Source: CAVWTN01 sp963757945 (GTDB lineage Bacteria; Vulcanimicrobiota; Vulcanimicrobiia; Vulcanimicrobiales; Vulcanimicrobiaceae). Taken from it: a stretch of DNA of 64,000 nucleotides. Below, piece by piece: positions 41,877 through 50,848 of the stretch. Made by a program: the position numbers and the translations under genes. Below the pieces are notes generated by a model. The model was given only the letters and a program-made list of their open reading frames with translations, ran no database searches and had not been told where the DNA came from. How positions within the stretch are numbered: the stretch's first letter is position 1; each line of letters begins with the position of its first letter. Location: contig CAVWTN010000002.1 of assembly GCA_963757945.1 (NCBI GenBank), positions 1,798,001 through 1,862,000 on the forward strand. The letters are read 5' to 3'.

Positions 41877-43436
41877 TTAATGACGCGCGACCTCGACGGG
41901 CGCGGCGCTGAGCAGGTTTCGACCGGTCATCGCGGGCGGCGCCTCGAGCCCAAGCAGCGGCAGCAGCGTCGGCGCGATGTCGCCGAGCTTTCCGCCGGGC
42001 GCGAGCGTCCCGAGCCTGCGGCGCGCGACGAGCACGAAGGGCACGGGATTCGTCGTGTGCGCGGTCAGCGGATTGCCTTGCGCGTCGAGTTTGTCCTCGG
42101 CGTTCCCGTGGTCGGCGGTGATCGCAAGGACGCCGTCCGCGGCGAGCACCGCCGCCGCGAGCTTGCCGAGTTCGCCGTCGAGGATCTCGAGCGCCTCGAT
42201 CGTCGCGGGCATGTTGCCCGTGTGCCCGACCATGTCGGCGTTCGCGTAGTTCATGACGATCAGATCGTGCTTGTGCGCGCCGATGTCGGCGAGCGCCGCT
42301 TGCGTGATCTCGTGTGCGGCCATCTCCGGCGCAAGATCGTAGGTCGCGACGCTGCGGTTCGACGGGAGCAAGACGCGATCTTCGCGCGCGAACACTTCCT
42401 CGCGGCCGCCGTTGAAGAAGTAGGTGACGTGCGCGTACTTCTCGGTCTCCGCCAGGCGCAGCTGCGAGAGGCCTGCGGCCGCGACGATCTCGCCGAACGT
42501 ATCGGGCTGCGGGCGCGGGCCGAACAGCACGGGGTTCGGAAATTCCTCTTCGTACCGCGTCATCGTCGCGAAGATCAGGTTCTCGTACTGCCGCGCCGGG
42601 AAATGCTTGAAGGCCGCGCTGGTGAACGCGAGCGTCAGCTCGCGCGCCCGGTCCGGACGGAAATTGAAGTGCACGACCGCGTCGCCGTCGCGAATCGGGC
42701 GCACGTCGCCGACGAGCGTCGGCACGATGAACTCGTCGGTCTCGCCGCGCTCGTACGCGGCTTCGATCGCAGCCCGCGCGGAAGGCGCGTGCTGCTCCGC
42801 TTCGCCGAGCGCGAGCGCGCGGTAGGCGCGTTCGACGCGCTCCCAGCGCTTGTCGCGGTCCATCCCATAGAAGCGGCCGGTCACCGAGGCGATCGAGCCG
42901 CTCCGCCCGAGCGCGCCGAGATGCGCTTCGAGCGCGTCGGCGTACTGCAGCATCGATTGCGGCGGCACGTCGCGCCCGTCGCCGAACGCATGCACGCGGA
43001 ACGGCACGCCGCCCGCGACGGCGGCATCGGCCAGCGCGAAGAGATGTTCGATCGAGCTGTGCACGCAGCCGTCGGAGAGCAACCCCATGAAGTGCAAGGC
43101 GCCCCCGGAGGCGCGCACGTGCGCGATGCAGCGCTGCAGAACGGCGTTCGTCGCGAACGTTCCGTCGGCGAGCGCGGCGTTGATCACGACGACGCCTTGC
43201 GGCACGACGCGGCCGCTCCCGATGTTGATGTGACCGACCTCGCTGTTCCCCATCACGCCCTTGGGCAAGCCGACCTCTTCGCCGCTCGCTTCGAGCACGG
43301 TCCAGGGGTCATCGGCGAGCAGTTGATCCCAATGCGGCAAGCGCGCCGCGGCGATCGCGTTGCCGTGCGTTTCCGTACGGTAGCCCCAGCCGTCGAGAAT
43401 CGCTAGGACGAGCGGACCGTTGAAGGCTCGGCTCAT
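41877..43436 (-). CDS. gpmI: 2,3-bisphosphoglycerate-independent phosphoglycerate mutase
   Basis: This 519-residue dimetal enzyme of glycolysis belongs to the alkaline phosphatase superfamily. LAILDGWGYR carries the first metal Asp; the phosphoserine is in GVMGNSEVGHINIGSGRVV. RHHHD-type metal sites appear as DGRDVPP, NYANADMVGHTGN and ITADHGNAED. Full length (about 510 typical). It overlaps tpiA by 4 nt. Confidence 0.96.
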   Translation of the reverse strand: MSRAFNGPLVLAILDGWGYRTETHGNAIAAARLPHWDQLLADDPWTVLEASGEEVGLPKGVMGNSEVGHINIGSGRVVPQGVVVINAALADGTFATNAVLQRCIAHVRASGGALHFMGLLSDGCVHSSIEHLFALADAAVAGGVPFRVHAFGDGRDVPPQSMLQYADALEAHLGALGRSGSIASVTGRFYGMDRDKRWERVERAYRALALGEAEQHAPSARAAIEAAYERGETDEFIVPTLVGDVRPIRDGDAVVHFNFRPDRARELTLAFTSAAFKHFPARQYENLIFATMTRYEEEFPNPVLFGPRPQPDTFGEIVAAAGLSQLRLAETEKYAHVTYFFNGGREEVFAREDRVLLPSNRSVATYDLAPEMAAHEITQAALADIGAHKHDLIVMNYANADMVGHTGNMPATIEALEILDGELGKLAAAVLAADGVLAITADHGNAEDKLDAQGNPLTAHTTNPVPFVLVARRRLGTLAPGGKLGDIAPTLLPLLGLEAPPAMTGRNLLSAAPVEVARH

Positions 43437-44194
43437 CGGCGCGCGAGGCCGTGCGCGGCCGCCACGATGACGGCCTCGAAGGCCTCGGCGGTCAGGCTCG
43501 CGCCGCCGATCAGCCCGCCGTCGATCTCCGGCTGGGCCATCAGGGCCGCCGCGTTATCGCCCTTCATGCTGCCCCCGTAGAGGATCCGCGCGTTTGCGAG
43601 CCCGTCGACCGACGCCCGGATGTGCGCCATCGTCGCGTTCGCGTTCTCCGGCGAATCGACGAGGCCCGTGCCGATCGCCCAGATCGGCTCGTACGCGATC
43701 ACGCACTTGGCGACGTCTTCGCGACTGAGGCCGAACAGCGCCGCGCGCGTTTGGTGCTCGACCTTCGCGATCGTGAAGCCCGCCTCGTATTCATGAGCGG
43801 TCTCGCCCACGGCGACGATGGGGATCAGGCCGTGTTCGAGTGCGGCCTGCACTTTGTGTTTGATCGCGGAATCGGTCTCGCCGTAATACTGACGCCGCTC
43901 CGAATGGCCGAGGATCACGTGCGTCACGCCGAGTTCGCGCAACATCACGGGGGAGATCTCGCCCGTGAACGCTCCGCTCAGGTGCGAGTCCATCGTTTGC
44001 GCGCCCAGGCCGATCTTCGTGTCGCGTAACGCTTCGCTCGCGGCGGCGAGCGCGGTGAACGGAGGGCAGACGACGACCTCGATCGCGGGCGGCAAATGCC
44101 GCTGCGCGAGTTCGCCGAGCAGCGCCTGCGTCTGCGCGACGGTCTTGTTCATCTTCCAATTGCCGGCGATCAAGGGACGGCGGGCCATGTTCAT
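43433..44194 (-). CDS. tpiA: Triosephosphate isomerase
   Basis: This 253-residue TIM-barrel enzyme has IAGNWKMNKT (catalytic Lys), ILGHSERRQYYGE (His), CVIAYEPIWAIGTG (Glu) and the C-terminal phosphate loop ILYGGSMKGDNAA. Either ATG at 44194 or the next in-frame ATG at 44188 may start it. It overlaps pgk by 4 nt, consistent with the gap-pgk-tpiA-gpmI order. Confidence 0.96.
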   Translation of the reverse strand: MNMARRPLIAGNWKMNKTVAQTQALLGELAQRHLPPAIEVVVCPPFTALAAASEALRDTKIGLGAQTMDSHLSGAFTGEISPVMLRELGVTHVILGHSERRQYYGETDSAIKHKVQAALEHGLIPIVAVGETAHEYEAGFTIAKVEHQTRAALFGLSREDVAKCVIAYEPIWAIGTGLVDSPENANATMAHIRASVDGLANARILYGGSMKGDNAAALMAQPEIDGGLIGGASLTAEAFEAVIVAAAHGLARR

Positions 44195-45393
44195 GCACTC
44201 CGTTCGCGAGCGCTACGCTCGAGCGCGGCGACGCCCGGGAGCGTCTTGCCTTCGAGGAATTCCAGCGTCGCGCCGCCGCCGGTCGACACGTGCGTCACCA
44301 AGCTCGCGAAGCCGAGCGCGTGCGCGGCGGCGGCCGCATCGCCCCCGCCGACGACGCTCGTTGCGCCGGCCTTCGTCGCGTCCGCGATCGCGGCGCCGAT
44401 CGTGCGCGTCCCGTTCTGATACGCGGGCTTCTCGTACACGCCCATCGGGCCGTTAAAGACGATCGTCTTCGCGGCCCGCAGCACGTCCGCGTACGCGCGA
44501 GCGGTCGCAGGCCCGATGTCGAGGATCATCCGGTCGCCGATCTCGCCGATCGCGACGGTTTGCGCCTGGTCGTCGGCGTCGAACGAGGTCGAGACGACGG
44601 CGTCCGTCGGAAGATGCAGCGGCACGCCCCGCTTGGCCGCGGCGGCGATGATCTGCGTTGCGGGGCCGAGATCCGAATCGCGCAACGAGTTGCCGACGTC
44701 GACGCCCTGTGCGGCGAGGAACGTGTTCGCCATCCCGCCGCCGATCACGAACGAGCTGACGCGTTCGAGCAGGTTCGTGAAGACGCCGACCTTGTCTTTG
44801 ACCTTCGCTCCGCCGATCGCGCAGACGAACGGTTTAGCCGGATCCGTCGTCAGGCGCGCGAGCGCCGAAAGCTCCGCTTCCATCAAGAAGCCCGCGGCCG
44901 CGGGCAGATAGCGCGCGATCCCTTCGGTCGAGGCGTGGGCGCGATGCGCGGTGCCGAAGGCATCGTTCACGTACAGGTCGCCGAGGGCCGCCAGTTCTCG
45001 CGCGAAGGCGGGATCGTTCGTTTCTTCCTCGCGGTGGAAGCGGACGTTTTCCAGGAGCACGATGTCGCCGTCGCCGAGCGCCGCGACGGCGTCGAGCGCC
45101 GGTTGACCGATGCACTCGGAGGCGAACGCGACGGGGACCCCGAGGCGCGCCTCCAAGGCCCGCGCCACGGGGGCGAGCGAGTACTTCGCGTTGACCGCGC
45201 CGTCAGGCCGCCCCAGGTGCGAGAGCACGATCGTCCTCGCGCCGTGCTCGTGCAGATAGCGCAGCGTCGCGAGCGCCGCGACGAGTCGCGTGTCGTCGCC
45301 GACGGCGCCGTCCTTCATGGGGACGTTGAGGTCTTCGCGAACGACGACGCGCTTGCCGCGGACGTCGAGATCCTTGAGCGTGAGGAAGTGCAT
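44191..45393 (-). CDS. pgk: Phosphoglycerate kinase
   Basis: This 400-residue monomeric kinase makes ATP from 1,3-bisphosphoglycerate. The N-terminal RVVVREDLNVPMKDGAVGDD and the substrate loop SHLGRPDG are present, as are GGAKVKDKVGV, the hinge region and the C-terminal nucleotide segment VFNGPMGVYEKPAYQNGT with VVGGGDAAAAAHALG. Full length. It lies 31 nt downstream of gap. Confidence 0.97.
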   Translation of the reverse strand: MHFLTLKDLDVRGKRVVVREDLNVPMKDGAVGDDTRLVAALATLRYLHEHGARTIVLSHLGRPDGAVNAKYSLAPVARALEARLGVPVAFASECIGQPALDAVAALGDGDIVLLENVRFHREEETNDPAFARELAALGDLYVNDAFGTAHRAHASTEGIARYLPAAAGFLMEAELSALARLTTDPAKPFVCAIGGAKVKDKVGVFTNLLERVSSFVIGGGMANTFLAAQGVDVGNSLRDSDLGPATQIIAAAAKRGVPLHLPTDAVVSTSFDADDQAQTVAIGEIGDRMILDIGPATARAYADVLRAAKTIVFNGPMGVYEKPAYQNGTRTIGAAIADATKAGATSVVGGGDAAAAAHALGFASLVTHVSTGGGATLEFLEGKTLPGVAALERSARERSA

Positions 45394-45424
45394 CTGGCGA
45401 GCGTACTCCGGCGCGGCGCGCTGC

Positions 45425-46429
45425 TTAGGCGAGTTTCGAGAGGACGAGCTGCGTCGCGTCGGCGAGCCGGCACGAGTAGCCCCACTCGTTGTCGTACCAC
45501 GCGCCGATCTGGATCAGATCGCCGTTCGCGCCGGTCAACGGTCCATCGATGATGGAGCTATAGGGCGACTGCTTGAAATCGCACGAGACGAGCGGCAATT
45601 CGTTGAACTGCACGTACTGCTTGAGCGGACCTTCGGCGGCGGCCTTGAGGATCGCGTTGAGCTCGTCCTTCGTCGTTTCCTTTTTCACCTGAGCGACCAG
45701 GTACACCATCGAGACCGTCGGCGTCGGCACGCGTAGCGCAAACCCGTCGAACGTACCCTTGATCTCCGGGATCGTCAGGTAGAGCGCTTTCGCCGCGCCC
45801 GTCGAGGTCGGGATGATGTTCGTCGCGGCATTGCGCGCGCGACGCAGATCCTTGTGCGGTCCGTCGAGGACGTTCTGGTCGTTCGTGTAGGAGTGGATCG
45901 TCGACATGAAGCCCTTGCGCCAGCCGAGTGCGTCGACGATCGGCTTGACCGCCGTCGCCAAACAGTTCGTCGTGCAGGAGGCGTTCGAGATCACGTGATG
46001 TTTGTCCGAATCGTACTGGCCTTCGTTGACGCCCAGCACGAACGTGATGTCTTCGCCCGATGCAGGCGCCGAGATCAGCACCTTCTTCGCGCCGCCGCCG
46101 TCGATGTGCGCGCGCGCCTTCGCCGCGTTCGTGAACAGGCCGGTCGATTCGATCACGACGTCGACCCCGAGTGCCTTCCAGGGGAGCTTCGCCGGATCGC
46201 GCTCGGCGATGAACTTGATCGTTTGGCCGCCGACCGTCAGCGTATCGGCCGTGTGCACGACATTGCCTGCATACGTCCCGTAGTTCGAATCGTACTTGAA
46301 CAAGTGCGCGGCTTCCGCGGCGCTGATGAGGTCGTTGACGGCCGCGATCTCGATATTCGGATAGCGTTCCAGCAGTGTTTTCGTGTAGTTGCGGCCGATC
46401 CGACCGAACCCGTTGATCCCGATGCGCAT
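45425..46429 (-). CDS. gap: Glyceraldehyde-3-phosphate dehydrogenase, type I
   Basis: This 334-residue NAD enzyme starts MRIGINGFGRIGRNYTKTLL. The catalytic cysteine is in HHVISNASCTTNCLA, followed by the His in STIHSYTNDQNVLDGPHKDL, and WYDNEWGYSCR near the end. The ATG at 46429 is chosen because it gives the conserved N-terminus. It lies 40 nt after whiA; a whiA-gap-pgk-tpi order is common in Gram-positives. Confidence 0.96.
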   Translation of the reverse strand: MRIGINGFGRIGRNYTKTLLERYPNIEIAAVNDLISAAEAAHLFKYDSNYGTYAGNVVHTADTLTVGGQTIKFIAERDPAKLPWKALGVDVVIESTGLFTNAAKARAHIDGGGAKKVLISAPASGEDITFVLGVNEGQYDSDKHHVISNASCTTNCLATAVKPIVDALGWRKGFMSTIHSYTNDQNVLDGPHKDLRRARNAATNIIPTSTGAAKALYLTIPEIKGTFDGFALRVPTPTVSMVYLVAQVKKETTKDELNAILKAAAEGPLKQYVQFNELPLVSCDFKQSPYSSIIDGPLTGANGDLIQIGAWYDNEWGYSCRLADATQLVLSKLA

Positions 46430-46469
46430 GCAAGCAATTCCCATAAGACTGATTGGTGACGGAAGCTCG

Positions 46470-47393
46470 TTACCCGTCGCTGTTCCCCGCTCCCTTGTGC
46501 AGGAGCGCCGGGCCGACGGCCGCCGGGCCGACGATCGTCGAACCGGCGCCGGCGCGGCGGGCCCGCCGCAGCACGGCGGAGATCCGGCTATTGACGGTCG
46601 CCTTATCGATCGGCGGGCGGCAGCGGCGGCCGAGCTCCGCGAGCGTCTCGGATGGGTGTGACAAACGTAGCTCGGCGATCTCCCGCTGCGCCGGAGGAAG
46701 CTCGTGCAGGCCGCGCAGCTCGGCGAGGAGCAGGATCTGCTCGCGCTGGCGCGCGGCGGCCGTCGCGGAGCGCTCGACGTTGGCCGCTTCCGTGTTCACC
46801 AAGCGCCGTATGCGGTTCTTCGTCTCCTTGAGCGCCCGGACGTCTTCGAGGTAGAGGACCGCGGCGAACGCGCCGATCGAGGTCAGCACTTCGGCGATCT
46901 CGTCGATGTCCTTGAAATACACGAGCGCGCGGCCCGCGCGCGTCGCGACCTTGGGATGGCGTCCGTCGGCGGTGAGCACGGCGAAGAGCCGCGCGGCGAG
47001 CACGGCGGTCGGGGGATAGAACTCGAGATGGTACCCGCGCGCGGGTGCGGCGAGCGAGCCGCAGGCCAGGAACGCCGCGCGAATCTCCATGCGCCGGTCG
47101 CAGCGTCGCGACGGCCGGCGGCCGGGCGCCGCGGGGCCGGGGAGCGCGACTTCGTAGAAGGCGGTCTTCGCCAGCCGCAACGCCTGCCGTTTGACGATCG
47201 GGCGGCGCTCCGGCTCTTCCAGGAGCGTGCGAAAGAGGCGCGCGACCGCGAGCCGTTGCGTGCGAAAGCGCAGCCCGTCGGGCACCGCGCCGTAGAGCCC
47301 GAGCCCGGTGCGCAGCGCAGCGCGGCAATGTTCGCTCGCCGGCACGTCGTGCGCGAGCGCATCCTTCGCATCAGCCGAGAGCGCGGAAGGCAT
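46470..47393 (-). CDS. whiA: WhiA-family DNA-binding regulator
   Basis: This 307-residue protein combines a degenerate LAGLIDADG-type domain (about 90-185, AFLACGSLAAPARGYHLEFY) and a C-terminal helix-turn-helix (ELPPAQREIAELRLSHPSET then LAELGRRCRPPIDKATVNSR). The linker KETKNRIRRLVNTEAANVER is characteristic. WhiA controls development and division in actinobacteria. RapZ and YvcK genes, its usual partners, are not next to it here. It lies between the radical SAM operon and gap. Confidence 0.92.
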   Translation of the reverse strand: MPSALSADAKDALAHDVPASEHCRAALRTGLGLYGAVPDGLRFRTQRLAVARLFRTLLEEPERRPIVKRQALRLAKTAFYEVALPGPAAPGRRPSRRCDRRMEIRAAFLACGSLAAPARGYHLEFYPPTAVLAARLFAVLTADGRHPKVATRAGRALVYFKDIDEIAEVLTSIGAFAAVLYLEDVRALKETKNRIRRLVNTEAANVERSATAAARQREQILLLAELRGLHELPPAQREIAELRLSHPSETLAELGRRCRPPIDKATVNSRISAVLRRARRAGAGSTIVGPAAVGPALLHKGAGNSDG

Positions 47394-47411
47394 CGCCCGT
47401 TTCGCCCCCTT

Positions 47412-48008
47412 TTAGTAGCGGATTTCGATCGTGCAGACGGGGGCGCCCCCCGCTTGGCACGAGACCTCCGAGGCCTTTGCATCCGGGTGCACGAGCACAC
47501 GGTAGAGCCGCTCGAAGGTGGCGGAGTAATAGTCGCAGATCGAGTTCTCCGCCTTCAGGCCGCGGCAAAGCGGGCAGTCCGCGAACGAGACGAGCGCCGG
47601 GCGCCCGTCGGTGAGCACCACCGTGCTGCTTCCGGCGAACGTCCAGGTGTGTCCGCGGATCGCGGCGAGCAGCCCTCGGCTCGCCAGGGTCGCGGGGACA
47701 AACTTCAAAGCGGTCTGCGCGGCCCGCGGAATCCGGTTCGCGAGCAAATAATCGCCCGTGCGTTCGCCCGAGAGCTGCGCGATCTCGCGGGCACGCCGGT
47801 TGCCGAGCTCGCGGTACAGCGTTCCGAAAAGCGCTGTGACCTCGTGCTCGGCAACCATTTCGTGAGGAAGCTCGCGATCGTAGCCGGCGAGGCCCGCCGC
47901 GCCCAGGAGCGCGGCGGTGCGAGCGTCCCCCAGCGTATCGCGCAGGGCCTCGACGGTACGAATGATCGCGTTGGGTCCGATGCGGCCGGCGGCCGCCGTG
48001 GAGGTCAT
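47412..48008 (-). CDS. V4R-domain (BchJ-like) protein
   Basis: This 198-residue protein has C-terminal V4R features: ALVSFADCPLCRGLKAENSI then CDYYSATFERLYRVLVHPDA and SCQAGGAPVCTIEIRY. V4R proteins bind small hydrophobic ligands; BchJ is linked to bacteriochlorophyll synthesis. No catalytic motif is obvious. Its ATG overlaps the upstream AhbC-like stop (ATGA), so it is made together with two radical SAM enzymes. It could bind or deliver a tetrapyrrole intermediate. No other photosynthesis gene is in the window. Confidence 0.78.
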   Translation of the reverse strand: MTSTAAAGRIGPNAIIRTVEALRDTLGDARTAALLGAAGLAGYDRELPHEMVAEHEVTALFGTLYRELGNRRAREIAQLSGERTGDYLLANRIPRAAQTALKFVPATLASRGLLAAIRGHTWTFAGSSTVVLTDGRPALVSFADCPLCRGLKAENSICDYYSATFERLYRVLVHPDAKASEVSCQAGGAPVCTIEIRY

Positions 48009-49192
48009 GCCGGGACCGGTACCGCCTTCGAGATCTCCTCATCGGTGAGGTAGCAGGCGGGATCGGCTTCCCACGGGTCGCCCGTCGCGGAGAGTGCGCG
48101 GACGCGGAAGTTTCCGCCGCAGAGGTTCATGAACTTGCACTCTTGGCAGCGCCCCTTGATCAAGGGGATGCGGTTGCGCAAGCCGGCCAGCAATTCGTTC
48201 GTCGGGTCGGTCCAGATCTGGCTGAACGGGCGGTCCTTGACGTTGCCGAGGTTCGCGCTCTGCCAGAACTGGTCGGGGTGGACGTAGCCCTGCGGATCGA
48301 TGTCGCCGATGCCGACGCCCGATGAGTTCGCGGCGCCGCCGTTCCATGCGATCGTGTCGTACGCGAGTTGGGCGGCCTCGGTGTTCCCTTCGCCGAGGAG
48401 CGTCAGGTAGAGGTATGGCCCGTCGGCGTGATTGTCGACCGTCAAGATCTCGCGCGGATCGCCCTTCGCGACGAACTCGCGGGTGCGGCGGAAGATCGTG
48501 TCGAGCGCCTTACGGCTGTCTTCGAGCGTGAGGTCGTCGGCGGTGCGGCCGCGCCCGGCCGAGACGAGATGGTAAAAGCAGGCGCGCTGCACGCCTTCCT
48601 TGTCGATGAAGTCGAAGATCTGCTCGAGATCGCGCGCCGTCTCCGGCGTGAGCGTCAGGCGCAGGCCGACTTTTTGCCCGACCGCACGGCAATTGCGAAT
48701 GCCGCGCACCGCGCGTTCGAACGCGCCGACTTTGCCGCGGAACTTGTCGTTGGTCTCGCCGATGCCGTCGAGCGAGATGCCGACGTAGGTGAAGCCCAGG
48801 TCGCGAATGCGCTGTGCGGTCGGCAGATCGAGCAGCGTCCCGTTCGTCGAGAGCGTGAACTTGATGCCGAGCGACCGTCCGTAGGCGGCCAGATCGAGCG
48901 TGTCCTTGCGCGCGAGCGGCTCTCCGCCGGAGAGCAGCACGGCCGGAACGCCGAACGCCGCGAGGTCTTCGAGCAGCGCGCGGCCTTGTTCGTGGGTCAG
49001 CTCGCCTTCGTACGATTTCGCGGCGGAGTCGCTGTAGCAATGGCGACACGCCAGATTGCACGTCCGCGAGACGTTCCAGACGACGACGGGGCGGCGCTCA
49101 GAGGCGGATTTCGGCGCGCCGGCGCCTTGGCCGTAGCGCAGATGATCCATCGGCTGATCGATGCCGCAGAGAAGTTTGGTAACGTTGATCAC
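48005..49192 (-). CDS. AhbC/NirJ-like radical SAM/SPASM protein (tetrapyrrole-modifying)
   Basis: This 395-residue protein has the start VINVTKLLCG...LRYGQ, close to the N-terminus of 12,18-didecarboxysiroheme deacetylase AhbC. The cluster cysteines C45, C49 and C52 lie in VSRTCNLACRHCYSDS, with LLSGGEPL for SAM. The SPASM-like end is CQECKFMNLCGGNFRVRALS. GTG 49192 is selected by AAGGAG 7 nt upstream and by overlap with the previous stop. Heme or heme-d1 side-chain chemistry is the best guess; AhbA/AhbB/AhbD are not in the window as such. Confidence 0.82.
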   Translation of the reverse strand: MINVTKLLCGIDQPMDHLRYGQGAGAPKSASERRPVVVWNVSRTCNLACRHCYSDSAAKSYEGELTHEQGRALLEDLAAFGVPAVLLSGGEPLARKDTLDLAAYGRSLGIKFTLSTNGTLLDLPTAQRIRDLGFTYVGISLDGIGETNDKFRGKVGAFERAVRGIRNCRAVGQKVGLRLTLTPETARDLEQIFDFIDKEGVQRACFYHLVSAGRGRTADDLTLEDSRKALDTIFRRTREFVAKGDPREILTVDNHADGPYLYLTLLGEGNTEAAQLAYDTIAWNGGAANSSGVGIGDIDPQGYVHPDQFWQSANLGNVKDRPFSQIWTDPTNELLAGLRNRIPLIKGRCQECKFMNLCGGNFRVRALSATGDPWEADPACYLTDEEISKAVPVPA

Positions 49193-50268
49193 GAGAGAGC
49201 TCCTTGCGCAAGCGCGGTGAAAGCGGACGGAATGTACGGGCAGGAGGGTTCGGAGGCGAACGGGTCGCCGGTGTAGGCGTAAGCGCGAGCGCGCGATCCG
49301 CCGCACAGACCGTTATAGTCGCAGACGCCGCACTTGCCGCTAAAAGAGCTTGCGTCGCGTAGGCGTTGCATGATCGGGTGGTTGCGGTAGACGTCGATGA
49401 GGCTGTTCGTGCGGACGTTGCCGACGGTGAACGGCAAGAAACCGCTCGGCTCGATCTCGCCGAGGTGCGAGATGAAGACGAAGCCGCGTCCGTCGCCGAT
49501 CGCCGGGAAGCGCAGCGTCGGGTTCGCTTTCTTCGGCTGCTTTTCGGGAGGCAGCATCGCGAGCTGTTGCAGGACGAAGCGGCGATAATGCGGCGCCTCG
49601 GTCGTCTTGACGTCGAACGGCGCGTCCAGCCACACTTTGAAGAGTTCGCCGAAGGCCGCTTCGACTTCGGGCGCATCCAGGCAATCTTCCTGATGCGCGC
49701 GGCCCGTCGGAACGAGGAAGAACGCGCTCCACATCCGCGCGCCGAGATCGGGCATCAGCGCCGCCATCTCCGGGATGCGCGTGTTGTTGTGCTTGCCGAT
49801 CGTCGTGTTGACTTGGAGTTCGAGCCCGATCTCCTTCGCGTCGTGCGCGGCGTTGACCGTGCGCAAGAAGGCGCCCTTGACCCCGCGGAACGCGTCGTGG
49901 GTTGCGGCGTCGGGCCCGTCGATCGAGAGCGAGATCCGCCGGCACCCGGCGGCGTACAGTTTCTCGAGCGCTGCGCGCGTCAGGCGGCCGGTGCCGCTCG
50001 GCGAGACCGCCATGCGCAGGCCGCGCTCGGTCCCGTATTCCACGATCTCGAAAATGTCGGGGCGCATCAGCGGATCGCCGCCGGTGAGGATGAAGATCGG
50101 CTCGCCGCAGGCGACGACGTCGTCGACGAGTTTGAAGGCCTCTTCGGTCGTCAGTTCGTCCGGGTTACGGTGCGGGATCGCCTCCGCACGACAGTGCCGG
50201 CACGCGAGCGCGCAGGCTCGGGTGGTCTCCCAAATGACGATCCTGGGTCCGTCATCGTACATACGCAT
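49189..50268 (-). CDS. TIGR04053/AhbD-like radical SAM/SPASM protein
   Basis: This 359-residue protein has the radical SAM cluster C19, C23 and C26 in WETTRACALACRHCRAEAI, the SAM motif ILTGGDPLMRPD, SISIDGPDAATHDAFRG, VNTTIGKHN and AFFLVPTGRAH. The SPASM end is CGVCDYNGLCGGSRARAYAY. This matches TIGR04053 proteins, relatives of AhbD, which decarboxylates Fe-coproporphyrin to heme b. It is first of three coupled genes. Substrate unproven. Confidence 0.85.
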   Translation of the reverse strand: MRMYDDGPRIVIWETTRACALACRHCRAEAIPHRNPDELTTEEAFKLVDDVVACGEPIFILTGGDPLMRPDIFEIVEYGTERGLRMAVSPSGTGRLTRAALEKLYAAGCRRISLSIDGPDAATHDAFRGVKGAFLRTVNAAHDAKEIGLELQVNTTIGKHNNTRIPEMAALMPDLGARMWSAFFLVPTGRAHQEDCLDAPEVEAAFGELFKVWLDAPFDVKTTEAPHYRRFVLQQLAMLPPEKQPKKANPTLRFPAIGDGRGFVFISHLGEIEPSGFLPFTVGNVRTNSLIDVYRNHPIMQRLRDASSFSGKCGVCDYNGLCGGSRARAYAYTGDPFASEPSCPYIPSAFTALAQGALS

Positions 50269-50299
50269 GCGCCGAGGGTACCGTGCGGCTGGTACGGCG

Positions 50300-50557
50300 T
50301 GACGAAGAGCGGCTTCCGCGGCGTACTTACTTCGTTCACGCGATCTTCACGATCTTCACGGGCTCCGCGAGGCTGGGGGGCTGGGCCCGGCGGGTGGGGT
50401 GGCGACATGCTCCCGCGGGGACGCCCGCAATTTCGCATCGTGCGAAATTGCTACTCCTCCACTTTCCCGCTCCCGCCATCCATGGCTCCGCGGGAAAGCT
50501 GGAGGCCCCGCGGGAGCATGTCGCCACCCCACCCGCCTACCTAACCGCTCTTCGTCA
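50300..50557. repeat. Nested palindromic repeat, MITE-like
   Basis: Outer 13-nt arms TGACGAAGAGCGG (50300-50312) and CCGCTCTTCGTCA (50545-50557) enclose perfect 32-nt arms (50389-50420 and 50506-50537), then a bulged 15-bp pair (about 50457-50471 and 50490-50505) and a small perfect hairpin, GCAATTTCGCA/TGCGAAATTGC (50427-50437 and 50441-50451). No protein is encoded. The structure could form a large cruciform or hairpin RNA. It adjoins the REP-like site that holds the IS. The stretch from 50269 to 50570 contains nothing else. Confidence 0.8.
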
Positions 50558-50584
50558 GCCTGAGCTTCCATGAGAAGGCCGGTC

Positions 50585-50848
50585 GTTGTCAAGATTACGG
50601 GGTGGTTAGCGCGTCTTCAATGCCCTCGTGCCGCCCTTTCGCCCTGCTTCCATCCGCACTTTTGACGAGCCGCTGTGGGGCTCTGTGCCTGTTGAGGTTC
50701 CTCGGAAAGGTGGGTGCTGCCATCTTGTCACGCGGCCTCGATGGACCAGTGCTCAGGGCGCAGTCACCCGAACGCGGCGGTCATTGAAACGTCGTTGCTC
50801 CGCTTGCAGCCGACCTCGTTGGTATCGTATTTCGTTAAAGGGCTTGCC
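50585..50848 (-). ncRNA. Candidate IS-encoded guide (bridge) RNA region
   Basis: This 264-base noncoding stretch lies between the transposase stop and the far inverted repeat. No protein frame is convincing. IS110 elements carry structured bridge RNAs in their noncoding ends, and in the IS1111 group these lie downstream of the transposase, as here. The exact RNA and its guide loops were not identified by eye, so this is a location-based proposal. Confidence 0.35.
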
